From NCBI GenBank assembly GCA_015478945.1, contig JABUQX010078416.1, positions 1 to 64,000 of the forward strand: DNA of 64,000 bases, given 5' to 3'. The notes below the pieces were generated by a model that searched no databases, was not told the DNA's origin, and saw nothing but the letters and a program-made list of their open reading frames with translations. Source of the stretch: Trachelipus rathkii (Eukaryota > Arthropoda > Malacostraca > Isopoda > Trachelipodidae). Positions 34,535-49,289 of this stretch are shown piece after piece. Made by a program: the position numbers and the translations under genes. How positions within the stretch are numbered: the stretch's first letter is position 1; each line of letters begins with the position of its first letter.

Positions 34535-34640
34535 CGAAGTAAACGGGGTAACAAGAGGGGGGGAGAAGTCCCCTCCCGTTCGTCCCCGTATAGGTATACC
34601 CGAGAAACCTATACCGCGCGAACGCTCTAATCGGCTATAT
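34535..34640. other. GC-rich island with two hairpins
   Basis: GAGGGG at 34555-34560 pairs with CCCCTC at 34570-34575, and GTATAGGT at 34588-34595 pairs with ACCTATAC at 34607-34614 (8-bp stem, 11-base loop). The island is about 100 bases in very AT-rich DNA. It could be a structured RNA remnant or a piece of a mobile element. No family recognised. Confidence 0.5.
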
Positions 34641-35584
34641 ACATTACGTTCCTTTATTAATTATTTAACGTATTTATATTTTATTTCATATACTTCATTT
34701 TTATTCGTCTTAAGTCTATTTATCGTTTATATATATACCGATTTTTTATATTATAATATAAAAAATATAAATAAAAATATTCACTAACATTCTTGGAGAC
34801 TACCACCTATACTTTTCTACCGTATCCCCCTCAGCCCGGTATAAAAGTAAGGGCGGCTATAATTATCTCCTACTAGCCATTGTCAAAACAATTTGGTAAC
34901 TAGTTTTTATATATATTATTAATAAAGTTTTTTTAACAATTTTATTAAATTTATTATTATGTTAAAATACCGATTTAATTGTATTTTATTATTTTATATT
35001 TATTAGTTTAGTTTTCCCATTGTAATAACTTAAATCTTAAATATCTCTAACTAGACTGGCGCTGTACATTCATCATACCATGGCCCTAGTCTTCGCGCAT
35101 AAGTGATTTTTTTAATAAATACTCGGCACATAAAAATCGAGAGAGTGTATAGGTCTAGTTGTAAGAATAATAGCTATGCGGTCATACAACGCTTCTAATA
35201 TCTAGTATTATAGTTTTTTTTATTACGTAGTTTTACATCAATGCTCCTGCACTTTATATAGGGATGTCACTACCTGATACTTATATATAACGTGAGTATA
35301 TATATGACAGTATATTTATATATATAATAATATATTCATGAATACATAACTTTGAATTATATATATAGGGTAATTACAACATTTTAAATATAATATAATT
35401 ATAAATATATATATAATTGTTTTAGTTTTTTATGGTAGGTTATTTTTTATTAGTTATATTTATATTTATATCATATCGTAATACAATTAATATTAATTAA
35501 TTAATATATCATTAAATGAGTATTTATAAACAATTAGAATAATATAAATTAGAAGAATTAATTATATTAGTTTTTTGAATGTGA
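34641..35584. other. AT-rich DNA without a recognised gene
   Basis: Low-complexity AT-rich sequence with short ordinary patches. Nothing identified. Confidence 0.65.
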
Positions 35585-35770
35585 ATTTAATAATTGTATG
35601 GTTGGAAGTGATGGTTGTGTGTTACTGATGCGATAGTGGTTATTGGGTGTGGGTATTATTAGGGGTGTTATAATAGGTGGTATGATAAGTTGAGGGAATG
35701 TGTTTAGGGCTCAAGGGGGTTTTTAAGGTGTGGGTAATAGGATTATATATTGGGTCTGTTTGTTTGGCTT
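35585..35770 (+). other. Second G/T-rich, C-poor tract
   Basis: Words such as GGTTGTGTG, GGGTGTGGG and AGGGGTG with only a handful of C. It is shorter and less extreme than the tract at 13681-14100. No coding signal. Confidence 0.6.
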
Positions 35771-38700
35771 AGTTTTACGCATCACGCTGTCCCTCCTCAC
35801 GCTAGTTGAGTTGGTAAATAGCTCACATATATATCTTTTAATTACAATATTTATGTTTATTTTGGGTTATATAAAGTAATATTAATATTAAACTAATATG
35901 TTAATAGTTATTACTAATAATATCAATAACAGCACAGTATATAATTTTAATAATTACTAGATTATTAGTGAAACAGATATGGTAACTCAGAGGTAACTGA
36001 CTAAATTGCATAATTAATAATAGAAGAGTAATTAAGTAAGGATAGAAATTAAAGTTTCAAATAACATTGATTTAGATATCCCGATAAATGTTATTATTTG
36101 GTCCTCACCATTTCTTTCTCTAAGTTTATTGTTTATCTGATGCCCGAAAGATTTGATCAGGTAATTAATTTAGTGCAATACATATATATTGATAAATAAA
36201 AAATTAACGTTTTAATTATTTATAATGAAAGTATTCAATATTAATATTTACTATTTAATTAATTTTAATAATAATACATATCTTATAATTGTGAATATGG
36301 TGTATCAGGAATTAATAAATCTATCTCATTTTATTCACAAATACTTACCTCTACTATAATTTATATTTTCTTAGAAATTAATAGTAAAATTAAAATAATG
36401 GAATTTCATGTTAGTTATGGCTTATTATTTTTGATTATTTTTTATATAACCGAAACTATTAACAAATATACATGCTGAAATTTATATCCATGTCTTACTT
36501 GTATTTTGTGGTCATATGAGTTTGTGATAGATAAATAAATGAATAAACATTTCACTTATTAACTCCGACTTCGTATTTCATCAATTTCATTGTAGTATGT
36601 AATTGGTTAATTTAGAAAAGAAAAATCCCTAAAAAGGGACAGTATTTCGGTGCACAACAAGAAGAAAATAAAAAAATCATTGGCGCAATTTGATTTTTTT
36701 ACCACCTCGAAATTGAAATATTTTTAATACGATTGATTATTTATGCTATAGTTAATAAAATATCATATGAATGATTTGTATATTCGTTCTTATTGTGTTT
36801 GTTATTTGTGTTTCTCTTTTTCCATATATGTCCCTACTTATTATGTTACACTCATATATTTGGATATTTGTTATGTAGTAGCAGTAGTATGTGTTATTGA
36901 TGTTATGTTTGTAGTTGATGTTGTTGCATTGATAAATAAATATGATATGATATCATAATACGATATTAAAAATTTAAATATGATGAATTTGGAAATTCTA
37001 CCTTTATTTAAAAATAATTGTCATAAAATATATTGCTTTTGTATTCAAATATTGTTTTTTTTTCTTTAAAATTTATTGTAAAAAATATTGTTTAAAGCAT
37101 TATTACAATTAAATATTCAGATCTTTAAAATTTTTACCCAAAATGTTATTTAGCATTAATTTTAATACCTGATCATTCTTGACATAAGTAATTATAAAAT
37201 AATGAGCTTTTTGAATTTCACAAAAGGTGCTGTTCCCATATAGGGATTTAAATAAATATATAATACTTATTAATCTGAATATACTCTTTAAAATAACAAG
37301 CTTTGATACTCAAATCTATATTTATCGCGTGTGACACGTCAACTGGAGGTTCATCAGTTAAAATACGCAAATAAAAATATCTCAAATTAAAATCCTATAA
37401 AGAATAATATATATAAATATTATGATATGTTATATTTTTTTCTGAATCCAAATAAAAATTCCAAAAAATCCCCTCGAATTTCAAGGAGAATACTGGTAAT
37501 TTATATATATTATTAATATATATACTATTTAATTTATAATAATATAAAAATTATATTATTTTTTACTCAAACAAATTGTTAAATATTAAGATATATTGTC
37601 AAATCAAATAAAGTATAATATTAAGATAATATTAATATATATATAGTATATTATATTATATTTATTAATTATTAATATATTGATATTCATATATATTAAT
37701 ATTATATTATTAATAATTATTTAATATTATTAAAATATACATAATATATATTATAATATAATAGGTATATATTTAATTTTATAATTTATATAATATTAGT
37801 TAATATATTATATAATTATTAAATTATGTAAGTATATATAGTATAATATATATATATATATATATTATAGAGGTATTCTTAAAGTTATATTACTGATAGA
37901 TATCAAATTTTGAAAAAATTTCAATTTAGGTTTAACATAAATGTGATATATAATTTAATAATATAAATATAATATTTATAGTTAAGTATATATTATATTA
38001 TAAAATTAGTAATTATATATATTTTATAATTTATATATAAATTTAATAATGATATTTCTAGTATATACTTGATATATATATTTAAGGTAAAAGTTTTATT
38101 ACTATTATATAATAACGCCCTCATACGATCTATCATCTATAACGTAGATATCTAAGGTAGATAAGCTATCTGGGCATAATTAAATAAAATTAATTTATCT
38201 TTCATTTTAACAGGTTTTTTAATATCTTCTCCAATATTCCTATTACTCTAATATTAGAGATATTACTAATATAAATAATCAGACCTACTGTCGAAACATA
38301 TATTTATTAGGTGAGCTGGAAAATATGGTGATTTATAAAAATAAAAAAAAAAAAATAAATAAAAATATTATAAACAATATTAATCTCACCAATAAATACT
38401 TACATTAAGTATACAGCGTGAAAGGAATTAAATACCATAATTTTATTGCCCTTGGTGTAACAATTATTTTTTAAGGGTAGGAAATAAAATAATGGTAAAT
38501 TAATAAAAATAAAAATATATATTGATTAATTAAATTATATAAGTAATATTAATGTAAGGAGAAAGCCTATTTAGACCTTTTATTATATTTATTTTTAATA
38601 TCGTATATTTATTATTAAATTCATTACGTTTATTAAAATAATGATATGACTATTTTCCTAGTATATAAATGTATATTAATATATTTTTGATATTAGGTAG

Positions 38701-38780
38701 TTTATATATTATTATGTTATATTTATCTGTGTTTTTATATTTAATAGACTAAAGTAAATAAATTTGTACACAGTATGTTT
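35771..38780. other. AT-rich desert
   Basis: About 3 kb of very AT-rich DNA, with TA- and TTA-rich stretches especially at 37500-38060. Short ORFs (for example 36767-36958) are Tyr/Val/Ile-rich from composition. No gene, tRNA or structured repeat identified. Confidence 0.7.
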
Positions 38781-40440
38781 TATATAGACATCTAGATGGA
38801 CAAAGGGGTCACTTAGTGTTAAACGAAGACCCTACGTGCTCTTCGCGTCATCAAGGCTAAGTGTCCGAGTGTTTGTCAGTACGGGAAGTCAAATGTCCCT
38901 TTATGTACAAAAGAGGTACTCTGCTAGTGTGGCAGTTTATTTTAACAATTATGACTAGTGTCAATATTATACTCCCCTATACGCAGAGTAAATGGTTTAA
39001 CAGTACGCACACAACATTTACCTCTCTGCAACCGCACAGACTATTATATCATTATTTTATTCTTTATTACGAGAATGTTTAGAACCGCTCGAAAGAGGCT
39101 TGATGCATTAACCGATTTCGAGGGAGTTTTTACCTCCTCCTCGCCATCTAATCCTCGAATCTATTTTTCCCTTATTATACGACTTGGTAGGTAGTTTCAA
39201 TAAAATGAGTGTGAGATAAATACACATGAGTATGATTTCACACATCTATGACTTTTCCCTCGGGTCATCGTCATATTTTTGCTGAATACTACTACCCTTC
39301 AACTATAATTGGTGCGTAATAAATACTTTTAATTAAATAATATAATTATATAATAATATATATACTTACTTATCTGGTCCTAAGAAGCGGTTAAGAAAAA
39401 AAAATAAATAAATAATAAAAAATAAAATTCCCATATATATTTAAACTTTACTTTGACAATACGTCTATTTTATTAGTATTTATATATAGATGCCTACTAT
39501 GATTTGCATATGTGGATATAAATATTTATTTATGTATATTTTAACCTGAGCCTTCTAGTAATGATCATACCCGTTCCGTAGGTATCGGTATTGGGTACGG
39601 TAGCTTATATAGAATTATATTTAATGTACCTATAATGAGTGTTAAATATTTAGCTAATTAATTATATGTGGGAGTAAAACGATACTATATTACAAATGCA
39701 ACTAAATACTATTATACTCTTCTTAAACAATATACCTATTTTCAAGTATCTCTCTATTCTGATGTAGTACCTATCATTATCAAAATTACAATAACGTGCC
39801 AATCAATTAGAAGACCTTATACCCGATATTCTATTCATCATCTGCTTCAATGAGTTTAACTCATCTATATTGACTTAGAACGATAAACTAACACAGTTAT
39901 TTAATTTAGAATTCCAAAAAGGACTTGTATCTATAATATACATGAGACTAGGTGAAAATTAAGGACATCTTCACAGTTGTATTTAACATAGTACTTCGTA
40001 ACGCTCCTTCACGAAGAATAATCATAGAAAGCAGCAGAAATGAGCATAAAATATTCGATAATCTCATTGAAGGGCAATGGACATCCATTAGAGGCTTATT
40101 ATCACACGTTCTTCGTTATGGAGGGCTTTCTTATCAGCTCGCGTCCCATCACTGTATGGAATGCTCTACATGAAATAAAGAAATCTAAACAGTAATAATT
40201 ATCTAAGGAGAAATAATTTTACAATTAATTACATTAATATATAGAATTGAGATCGTCGTACATGGAGCACGCGACTCTATATCCACTCTCTATCACTTCT
40301 AATACGAGAAAGAATCCTCGAGATTGCACTGTACAAATGAGTTATCAATTTCCTCATAAAACTTTTTCGTTAGTTCTCAAAAATAGTACTCTAGTTAGTG
40401 GCTCATTAATTACACACAATATTCCTATAAAATAAGTTAT
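38781..40440. other. Island of normal complexity, unknown
   Basis: Less AT-rich than its surroundings, with several 60-78 codon plus-strand open segments (38861-39082, 38958-39194, 39952-40173, 40247-40435) in different frames. Protein-like patches include TKTLRALRVIKAKCPSVCQY near 38825 and FDNLIEGQWTSIRGLLSHVL near 40055. It may be a decayed mobile element. No diagnostic motif. Confidence 0.35.
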
Positions 40441-41860
40441 ACGCTAGGATGTGACTCGCAGTTGGAATTAAGATACTATAGCTCTTAATTGATAAAATTT
40501 TTTATAATCGCGTATATGTAGCCGTTATTATATCTGATATGTTAGTTAATGCCGGAATGCAGTCTGGTTAGATAAGTGGGAAGTTTCTGGAGCCTTATTC
40601 TTTACTTTATCAAAGAATATAATAGGAAAACTCTCTATCTTGTATAAACATATCCTTCGGTTTTAGTCTTCTAATATTTTCTCATACACGAAATTTGTAT
40701 CTAATGGATAATTTTATAATATTATTTTCTCACTATTCTCTAAATCTCTCACTTCAAGGACAGCCAATAATGAAAATACTCTATCTTCTATAATGACTTA
40801 GTATTTTCTCATAAGTTCTTCTTCTCTCATAAGATAATATTCTCCTCTGGGGTAAAAATTCAAATTACTCGGTGCCATTGAAAAAATTGAAATATAAAGT
40901 TATATACTATTTATTATCTCAATTTAATTCGGATTGCTCGTACAACTGAAACTTATTTGGGATAATTTAAATTAAGTTTTATCATATTTAAGCTCTTATA
41001 AGAACCAATTTGTCACTGGTGCCTCCTTCATAGTATATTCGAGGGAATGCACTCGGTAACCACAACATATTTATCCAAGTACGCCTCCTCGCCTCGTGAT
41101 TCCACATCATAGCCTTTAATTCGAAAATTTTACTTGATATATACGAAATATGTGTATTAACTAGATTTGCTAAAATCGTTTCCATATCCTTGTTTTGTCA
41201 CTCACAACTGGTTTTATCCATTCACTTTTTTGATCAGAAATAGCCAAACTTCACATCCAAGAAGATAAGTCACTTAACATTTTGTGACCCTACAGTAAAG
41301 ATTAATAGTCACCTTCTTGAAATTAATTAGATAAACCATAACTAAATAACTCCACACATATCTACTGTAGCCGAGTGTTCGAAAGAAGAGGGTGAACTCT
41401 GTCAATACATCCTACAATACTTATCGACCTATAATATAGATTTATACTCAATCTCATTGTTTCTTAATAATGAGTTTAATTTAATTATAATATCACAGTG
41501 AAGAATTTAGGAAATATTTACATATTACTTATATAAAAAATGCTGTATATTTATAATTAATAATACTTCAGATTATCATTCTATTTATTAAATATATGTA
41601 TTTAATTATCCTCGTATTAGGAGCGCTATCGTGTGGTTAGATTAATTTTTTCTTTCCCTTATTGATTTCAACTCGACACTCTTCGGTTATTTTAAGTAAT
41701 ATCGGTAGGATACTTGCTTTTCTCTGTGGCGCTAAGATAAGATATATATAAATCACAATCATATTTGGGTCGATATAAATAATTCCTAGCATAAATTATT
41801 CCCTATGTGATATTTGTATAAGCTTCAACATCCTCTATATTATCAGCTTTATTATATATA
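40441..41860. other. AT-rich DNA without a recognised gene
   Basis: Ordinary AT-rich sequence. The minus-strand 65-codon ORF at 40988-41185 has no motif. Confidence 0.55.
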
Positions 41861-42660
41861 TTTACTATATATTAATATTAATATATATATTATATATAAA
41901 AGTAAAAGGAGAAATATCTTTTTAGTCGGTAATTGATATAAAAAAAAAAAAATATTTTATATATTTAATATTATAACTATTATTAATACTTATAAATATC
42001 ATATATATATTTATTATAATCAATATATATTAATATATATATATATTAATATTATATCACATACTCTAATTACATTTACTATACATTACATAGTAAATGA
42101 AATACAAGTAAAATGTAATTATAATAAATATATATAAGTAACTTAATATAATTTATTATACTAATATATATTATGATTATAACTATTATATATTATTTAT
42201 ATATATAATATATTATATTATATATTATATTAATATGATATATTTAATATTATAGATATATAGTATTATTATATAATATAATATTATTATATATATATAT
42301 ATAATAATATATAATTTATATCATATATACTATAATATATTAATAATTTATATTATATACTATATTATTATTTAAATAATAATTAATTTTATTAATATAT
42401 TATAATAATATAATAATATTAATATATTATTATAGTATATATTTATATTTATTATATAATATTAATTAAGATATTAATATTTATAAATGTTATATAATAT
42501 ATATATATTATATAAGTATTTATATATTATATATATATTAATTACTATATATATATAAATAATATTATTATAATAGTTGTATATACTAGTATTAGTATTA
42601 TAGTATATTAGTAATTTATATTAAATTGAGTATATAAGATAGTAATTATTTTATATAAAA
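41861..42660. repeat. Long (TA)n/(ATT)n tract
   Basis: About 800 bases of nearly pure A and T. A small inverted arrangement, ATTACATTT then AAATGTAAT, lies at about 42070-42119. Confidence 0.85.
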
Positions 42661-44000
42661 TAGATTATTTTTATAAATAAATATATTTCCTGTTTAAAAT
42701 ATTATTATGTTTTGTAAATATACATATAGCGGGACGATCATCTAACAATAAAAAGAAGGTACTTTTATTGGGGAAACCCTCCTAGGTAAAATATTACCTT
42801 ATATTCACCTAATAATCAATTATTGACGTTGTTTATATTATCTATTACATAAATAATACAGTAATGCCCAAGGTTCACTTTATTCTTATGGGTAAGTGAA
42901 AAGGAATAACAAAAAAGTGGAGACCGTTTAACAAGGAACCACTAAACTACATATGATAATAAACGACATAAAGAGTAAATAATATAATATCGAGAATAAA
43001 AGTAGGTTGGAAAGTTGGGTAGAATATCATAATGTGAGAGAAATGATCTATTAATAATAGTATTTATGGAATTATTACTATAGATATTTTTGTTTTAAAA
43101 TGTTATAGACTAAAGAGAGTCGTTTAAGAATTTAGACCTCACTTGTTGTCGGTAAGGGCGGAAGGTGTTTATTATTATATTGTGGGCCTTTAGTAGTTCC
43201 TTTTCTTCTATGTTGTCTGTTGACCACGCTAGTTGGGCTCTATTAAGTTGAATAGTTGATGTAATGGTTAATGTTACTTGTGTAGTGAAATTCACGTGCT
43301 CGATTCCTTGAGATTAATTCACTAGATAAGAGCCCCTTTTATTATGCGCTAAAGTTTTAATTAGGTATGTCTGTACCTATTTCCTATTTCTTATTGTCAA
43401 AATTTTCTGAGCTCTTGACAAAAAACTCTAACATATGTTTCACTTCGTCTCCTATCTATACCTTATGTAGTACGAGAGAATTAGTCAGATAACCCGAAGT
43501 AGGTTCAATTAGTGCTTGTAAGTCAATTTATAAGAATGAATAGGAACCATAGTCGGATATTTTAAAATAATATCTATAAAATAACATGCGTGAAGGAAGT
43601 AAAATTCTACTCTCAGCACATAGAAAATTTACTCTAGGATTATGTAGGTGGGTGGTAGAAAATATATGACGTGAGGAGGGACATAGATTTGTGATAAGTA
43701 TTGCTTAATTCTCTCGCTGTGATCAAGTTGTCTGTGAAGCGCTATATGGAGTATGGTAGAATCAGTGTTCAAGATGCTCGCATACGCGTATTCATAACTC
43801 GGAATGGTTAAATAAATTAAAGGGAGGTGGTTCGTTATTTTTACTCGTATGACTGATCATGTCAAACACAGCTACCTCAAATAAACAAATTTTTTCTTTT
43901 CAAAAACAATCACTGCTCAAGCTTCAAAGACCTTCCTTCCGTCCTTATTAATTTTTGCTAGGTTTCAGAAAGCTTTGCGGCTGTTAAGTAATCACAAGTC
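42661..44000. other. AT-rich DNA without a recognised gene
   Basis: Moderate complexity with no recognised coding region or RNA. The 61-codon minus-strand ORF at 43110-43295 is unsupported. Confidence 0.55.
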
Positions 44001-45700
44001 TTGAGTATTTATTCCAAGCTAATAAAGGTTATTATGTAGATTTATATTTAATTACTTACTTAAAAAGTAAAATATTCTGAAAGGTTGGATAATTATGTAT
44101 TCAAAAAGACAAAGACGCGTTTCACTGAGCCGTTTTCAAAGTGGTAGAATGTTTTAGAAGCCAATCTTCTAATTCTCCGTGCGTTTTTATAATGTGATTG
44201 GTCGCAATGCACCATAATACGTGTAAGCGAGGAGGCAGGCACTAGCGGACACTGGTGGTTTGAGGAAAGGGGTCTATGAGTAGGCTAAAGTACCATTATA
44301 TGCCCTGGCGAAGTCTTCGCATAAGAAAGTGATGGAGGAAATGCAATTAACAATTATCGAAATACAGGAACCGCGAAACCTAATATACGAACCAATTGGA
44401 TTTTCTTTAATTCAATGATAGTACGCAAACCAGAATTTCGCTTTTGATATCCTAAAAACTATTCACGTAATGTGAGTGGTAGTTGTCTTATTTTTGTAGC
44501 AGAGCCGGTTTGATAGCCAACAAAGACCTTTGAAGATTCATGTGTTAGCTGCCGAGGCGCAATAAATGATAGCTTGTCATTCTCTAGGATCAGCAATGTG
44601 TTTTGCTAACAGTGATGGTCATATTGGTGCTCCATGTCTGTTTCTGTAATCTATTGTCCAAATTTCTTTTTATTGCTGAGATGAATGACGGTTAAAATTT
44701 CTGCCTTTTAGAGTCTATTTCAGTTCGTCATTGTTAGGTTTTCTATTTCATATAGAACATTTAAGAATTATATATTAAAATCCTCATGTTGACTCATTAA
44801 CAGTGGGTTTCGAAGTGTCGAAATTTTGACTATTGTCTGCGGTGTGAGTTATCCTAGAGCTAAGTTTTTCCATTGCATCAACTTCCATTCTGCATGTAAG
44901 ATCGCATAAACATACGCAATCATTTTGTAAGAGAAGAGAGTGAGGAAGTGTTGAATAGGCTGGGGAATTATACGACATAAATCTGCCTCTGGCACAGTGT
45001 GAAAAGGCGAGTTTCTGTCAAATCTCTTGAACAGTCCTCTTGTACTTGTGCTAAGTTAAGTTACATAAGCAGAAGTGTAGAGACAACATTAATGCAGGAG
45101 CATTATAATCATCTTTGCAACTAGAAAGAGTTCACTAGAAGAAATAACTTCCAATAAAGTCTATGTATCATTAGTAAATTCGCAAGAAAAGATTTCTGGA
45201 GCACATAAAATTTATGTGGCTATAAGTGTGACTGCTTTTTTTGGTTATCTTTTAAATCGCGGTCTACTATAGGCAGGGTATGGAGTCTTTGTCATTCCTA
45301 TCCTAAACGGTCCGTATCTATTCTCATACTCCTGTCAAGCTCCCATATTTAAACCTTTGCGTCTATATGTGTTCTTCGCAATGTTCTCAATAGAAGACAT
45401 AACGTAGGCCTTCCCATTTACTTTCTTACATCATCCTCTCAAAGATTTGGTAATTTAGGAAACTTACTTTTACGTAAACGAAGTCTGAACTTATGTTGGG
45501 CGGTTAATCGCTTTTACATGCACAAGTTTGGAGAATTGGAGTGTTTAAGCTCTATGATAGAATATCACCTAGAAGGATAGATGTATCCTAGTGCTAAATA
45601 GCATGTTATAACCATCCCGCTATTCTCGTGCAAAATAAAGATCATAAAAAATAAAATTGCGATGGTGTCGGACCGGCGGTATGAGGGGACAATAAAATTT
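44001..45700. other. Less AT-rich island, possible decayed minus-strand coding
   Basis: Minus-strand translation gives protein-like pieces: 44784-44978 (CRMEVDAMEKLSSRITHTAD) and a broken segment near 44530-44670 (RHGAPI then SLLAKHIADPRE). Plus-strand stretches such as 45130-45270 are also open. No family recognised. The island is bounded by (TA)n at 45745. Confidence 0.3.
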
Positions 45701-48700
45701 ATATTGTGTATATGTCAGATGTTCTTTTATTTGTCTAACCCTTGCATATATATATATTAGTGGCGTAGTAATTATATATACTTTAGTATAATATATTAGT
45801 TATTGATATAATTGTTATTATATATATTTTTTTTAGAAAGGTACATGAGTTGATTAGTAGGTAAGTAGTGACAATGTTGGTGCTAAAATCTTTCAAAAAA
45901 GCAGTTATAATATAAGTCAATATCATTAAATTTAGATAAAGATCCATGGGAAACGAAATACAGTAAGCACCATAGTCTGAATAAACACTATAGTCTTAAG
46001 TATATATATTACATATAAACTAATATGAAAAACTTTAATAACAAAGACTAATAAACTTAAAGTTTATACTATTTCATATACATTTATACATATACATTAT
46101 GAATATACTATATTTATGACTATTTATATTATATATATTATAGTTAATTAATATAATATATATATATAATGATATATAGTTTATATATAGGTATATATTA
46201 TATTATATATATATATTATTATAAAATATATAATATATTATATAATTAATAAATATTATAATACATATATATATATATAAATAGTTTATATATATTTAAA
46301 ATATTATACTAGTATTAATATGTAATATATATATTATGTAATTAATGTAATAAATATTTAACATGAGAAAGTTAATATTTTATTTTAATTTAAACAACAT
46401 TACTTTTATATTGTTATATAACAAGAAATACTTCGTCATACTACTTTCGATATATACCAATGTTCCACTTTTAAATTTTATATATTATATCGATCAATAC
46501 AATACTATATACATGTACCCCTGATTATAGAGCGTATCGATAAGAGCTCAGTGTAAGTATTTAATTCATATCTCTACATTAATATAAGGGGTATATAATA
46601 AAATTGTATTTCACGAGTTTTTGGGAATTTTAAAAATATTTTATCGTGTATTATAAAAAAAAGATACTAATTTATAAAATAATACTTCGCGTTTTTATAT
46701 CAATATTATCACGGTTGAATAATGAAAGTTCTTAGAAGTAAAAAATTGGTTAGGATAGATATTATTTAACAAATGAGTTGTAAAATAATATAAAATAATA
46801 TGTACTTCATAATTATAAATAAGAATTGAAAAATAGCAGTCACTTTTTAGGTAAAATAATGTGTTTTATATTGAATGAATATTTGGATATTTAAAAATTA
46901 ATATGATATACAAAAGGTGAGTAAATTGCTTATATTGAAGAAGGGAGGTAATACTATAAGTTTAGTTATTTATTATTGGGGTATTATTATACTATAAGTA
47001 TTACAAGGGGTAGTACCTTGTAAATAATAAATTTATAAGAATTATATTTATAATATATTGGATAAAATAGAAATCTTATTACCAAATTATGATTATTCAT
47101 CTTATTGTTTTAAATTATTTATTAAATGAGAATTATTAATTATTGCAAATAAAAAAGAGTAGGTATGCCTACAGTCTAGCTTCAGTACATAATTATATGG
47201 ACATAAAAGAAAGGTAAAATTAATAGATTTTTTTATTTTTAGGCGTGTATTATATAAAGAATAAATAATGTATTATTAATGTTTATACTGAAGGTAAATC
47301 GTCGATAGGACAAATTGAAAAAAAAGTATATATAATAATGTTAAACACGGGATAATATAAAGATACTACAAATAATGTGGTTCTTCATTATGATTGATTA
47401 GGTGATATTACGGGTCTCAGGAATGATTCGTTGTATAGTGTGGCCCTGAAGGAAATATGCTGTATAGAGAATTAAGATGATGGGTAAAATAGAATAAAAT
47501 TTCATAATAAATAGGGCTTTCAAAGTATAATTATTTAGGTACCAGTTAAAATACTTAGTGGGTGGATGAGAAAGTAGGTAAAATAAAACTATTTACTCAT
47601 TAATTTTAATATTATATAATTGATTTTTTATTTTGTTATATAAAGTCCTATCCCTACCCTTTCTAAATAAGATACATATACACGGCCGCCCCCTCTGGGG
47701 AAAATGTATAAGGCGTATATATAGCTCTAAAATTTTTATTATCTATAACGCAATTTTTATAGTGAGAAGATTATTAGTGTGAGGGACTGTGAAGTTTTTG
47801 TTTAAATAGATTAATATTGATTTTACTCTGGGCAATGTAAATATATGTATGACAATGCTCCATATTAAGCGTTCGTTTCAATTGCATTTAAACACAGTTA
47901 AAGCTTCGCTACTTATAACAAATATCTCACCATTATTATTATTTATTATTATTTATGTATTAATATATTCATCAGTTAAGGGAGAGTTATGTATTATTAA
48001 TAGCATATTGATATAATGATTATATTGATTCATTTGATTGGAAATGGTCAACGTTCAAAAGATTTCAGTTAGGTTTTATTATTTATTAATTTTATCTATT
48101 GTTATTGAGTTGCTGAGTTAGTTATTTATTATATTATTTATTTTTGTTAAAGATTATTGTATGTTTTTTGTTTATATTTTTATTGTACTTTCTAATATTC
48201 GGCTGCGCTAAAATACAATTAATATTATCAACCTCTTTAATGGTTTTCAACTAGCGTATAAAGTTTGTGGGGTAAGTACGGAATATGTGCCTTTAGCACT
48301 CATAGCTTCCTAACACAATATCTTAATACTATTGGTATGAACTAATATCTTACTTTTGCTTTTTCACAGAATCCTTCTTTCTCATATAATCTTTTTTCTT
48401 TTTTCTCTCTAATAATCTTTAAATTTTTAGAAATTACACTTCCTCGATTATATACACTAACAGAGAGAAACCATACTTTTTATCCTCTTTTCATGGTATT
48501 GTGTATTTCAAATATAAAGGTGGTAAATTGAGTTTATGATAACCTCATATAGTCTGTTTTAATATTATGTGTGTAATATATGTTTTTATTGAAATTGAAA
48601 CTGTGGCTTTTTCAATTAGTTTAATGATGGTTATATACATGTGCTTAATCTCTTTAACATGTGCAATTTTATCTTCACTTTCCTATAACACGTCCACGAC

Positions 48701-48950
48701 AGTGGATAAAATCAAATGGGGACGTCTGGGCCCTGATTTATATCCCTTTAATGCTCAACACAAAAAAATAAGATTTATTAATCACTAAGAGTTATTTAAC
48801 ACCCGCGCCTCACTAATTAAGATATACTGGTGTAAGAACGCCGTTTTTTAAACTCACTCTGGTAAAGGAAGTAGATATTATTTTGGCGCATGAAGATCTG
48901 CCAATATATTATAATCTTCAGTATAGCCACAGATATATCAACAAATTCCT
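45701..48950. other. AT-rich desert
   Basis: TA-rich blocks at 45745-45830 and 46100-46340, otherwise AT-rich single-copy-looking DNA. The 73-codon plus-strand ORF at 48567-48788 is hydrophobic at its start but has no other support. Confidence 0.65.
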
Positions 48951-48952
48951 TT

Positions 48953-49041
48953 TCGTTTTTTTTTTTTTTTTTCTTTTATTATTTATTTTTTTTTTTTTTT
49001 TTTTATTTATTATTTTATATTTTTGTTTTTTTTGTTAGGTT
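48953..49041. repeat. T-rich run (A-rich on the minus strand)
   Basis: Long T homopolymers broken by single C, A or G and ATTATTT words. On the minus strand it is an A-rich tract that starts about 30 bases after the stop codon of the ORF at 49069-49284, so it may be a degenerate poly(A) tail. Confidence 0.85.
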
Positions 49042-49068
49042 CAAGTTCTACCTATTTTTCTCACTACC

Positions 49069-49284
49069 TCAAAAAGGGGTTTCCTTCTTTGTGACATTAA
49101 GAGGTGCTTGCGCTTTTTTCACATGAAATGTCTGCCCCTTAGCATCAGAGAACACTTTATGCTTGCCCTGAAAGGGTGGCTCTATACGGATAACACAAGT
49201 GGAAACTGGACAAGGTCTTTTTTCTGTCATTGGCAAGTGGGTAAGTCTTGTTATATATTTTTGATTTAATATAAGATCAGACAA
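49069..49284 (-). CDS. Possible last exon or retrocopy, unknown protein
   Basis: Minus-strand 71-codon ORF. From about residue 17 the composition is clearly protein-like (includes RPCPVSTCVIRIEPPFQGKH and FHVKKAQAPLNVTKKETPF before the stop), in a setting where other ORFs are Lys/Ile/Asn-rich. The upstream piece ends ..CCAATGACAG before AAAAAAGACC, so an acceptor splice site is possible. An A-rich tract follows the stop at once, which would fit a retrocopy with a short 3' end. I do not recognise the protein. Confidence 0.3.
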   Translation of the reverse strand: MSDLILNQKYITRLTHLPMTEKRPCPVSTCVIRIEPPFQGKHKVFSDAKGQTFHVKKAQAPLNVTKKETPF

Positions 49285-49289
49285 TGGAG

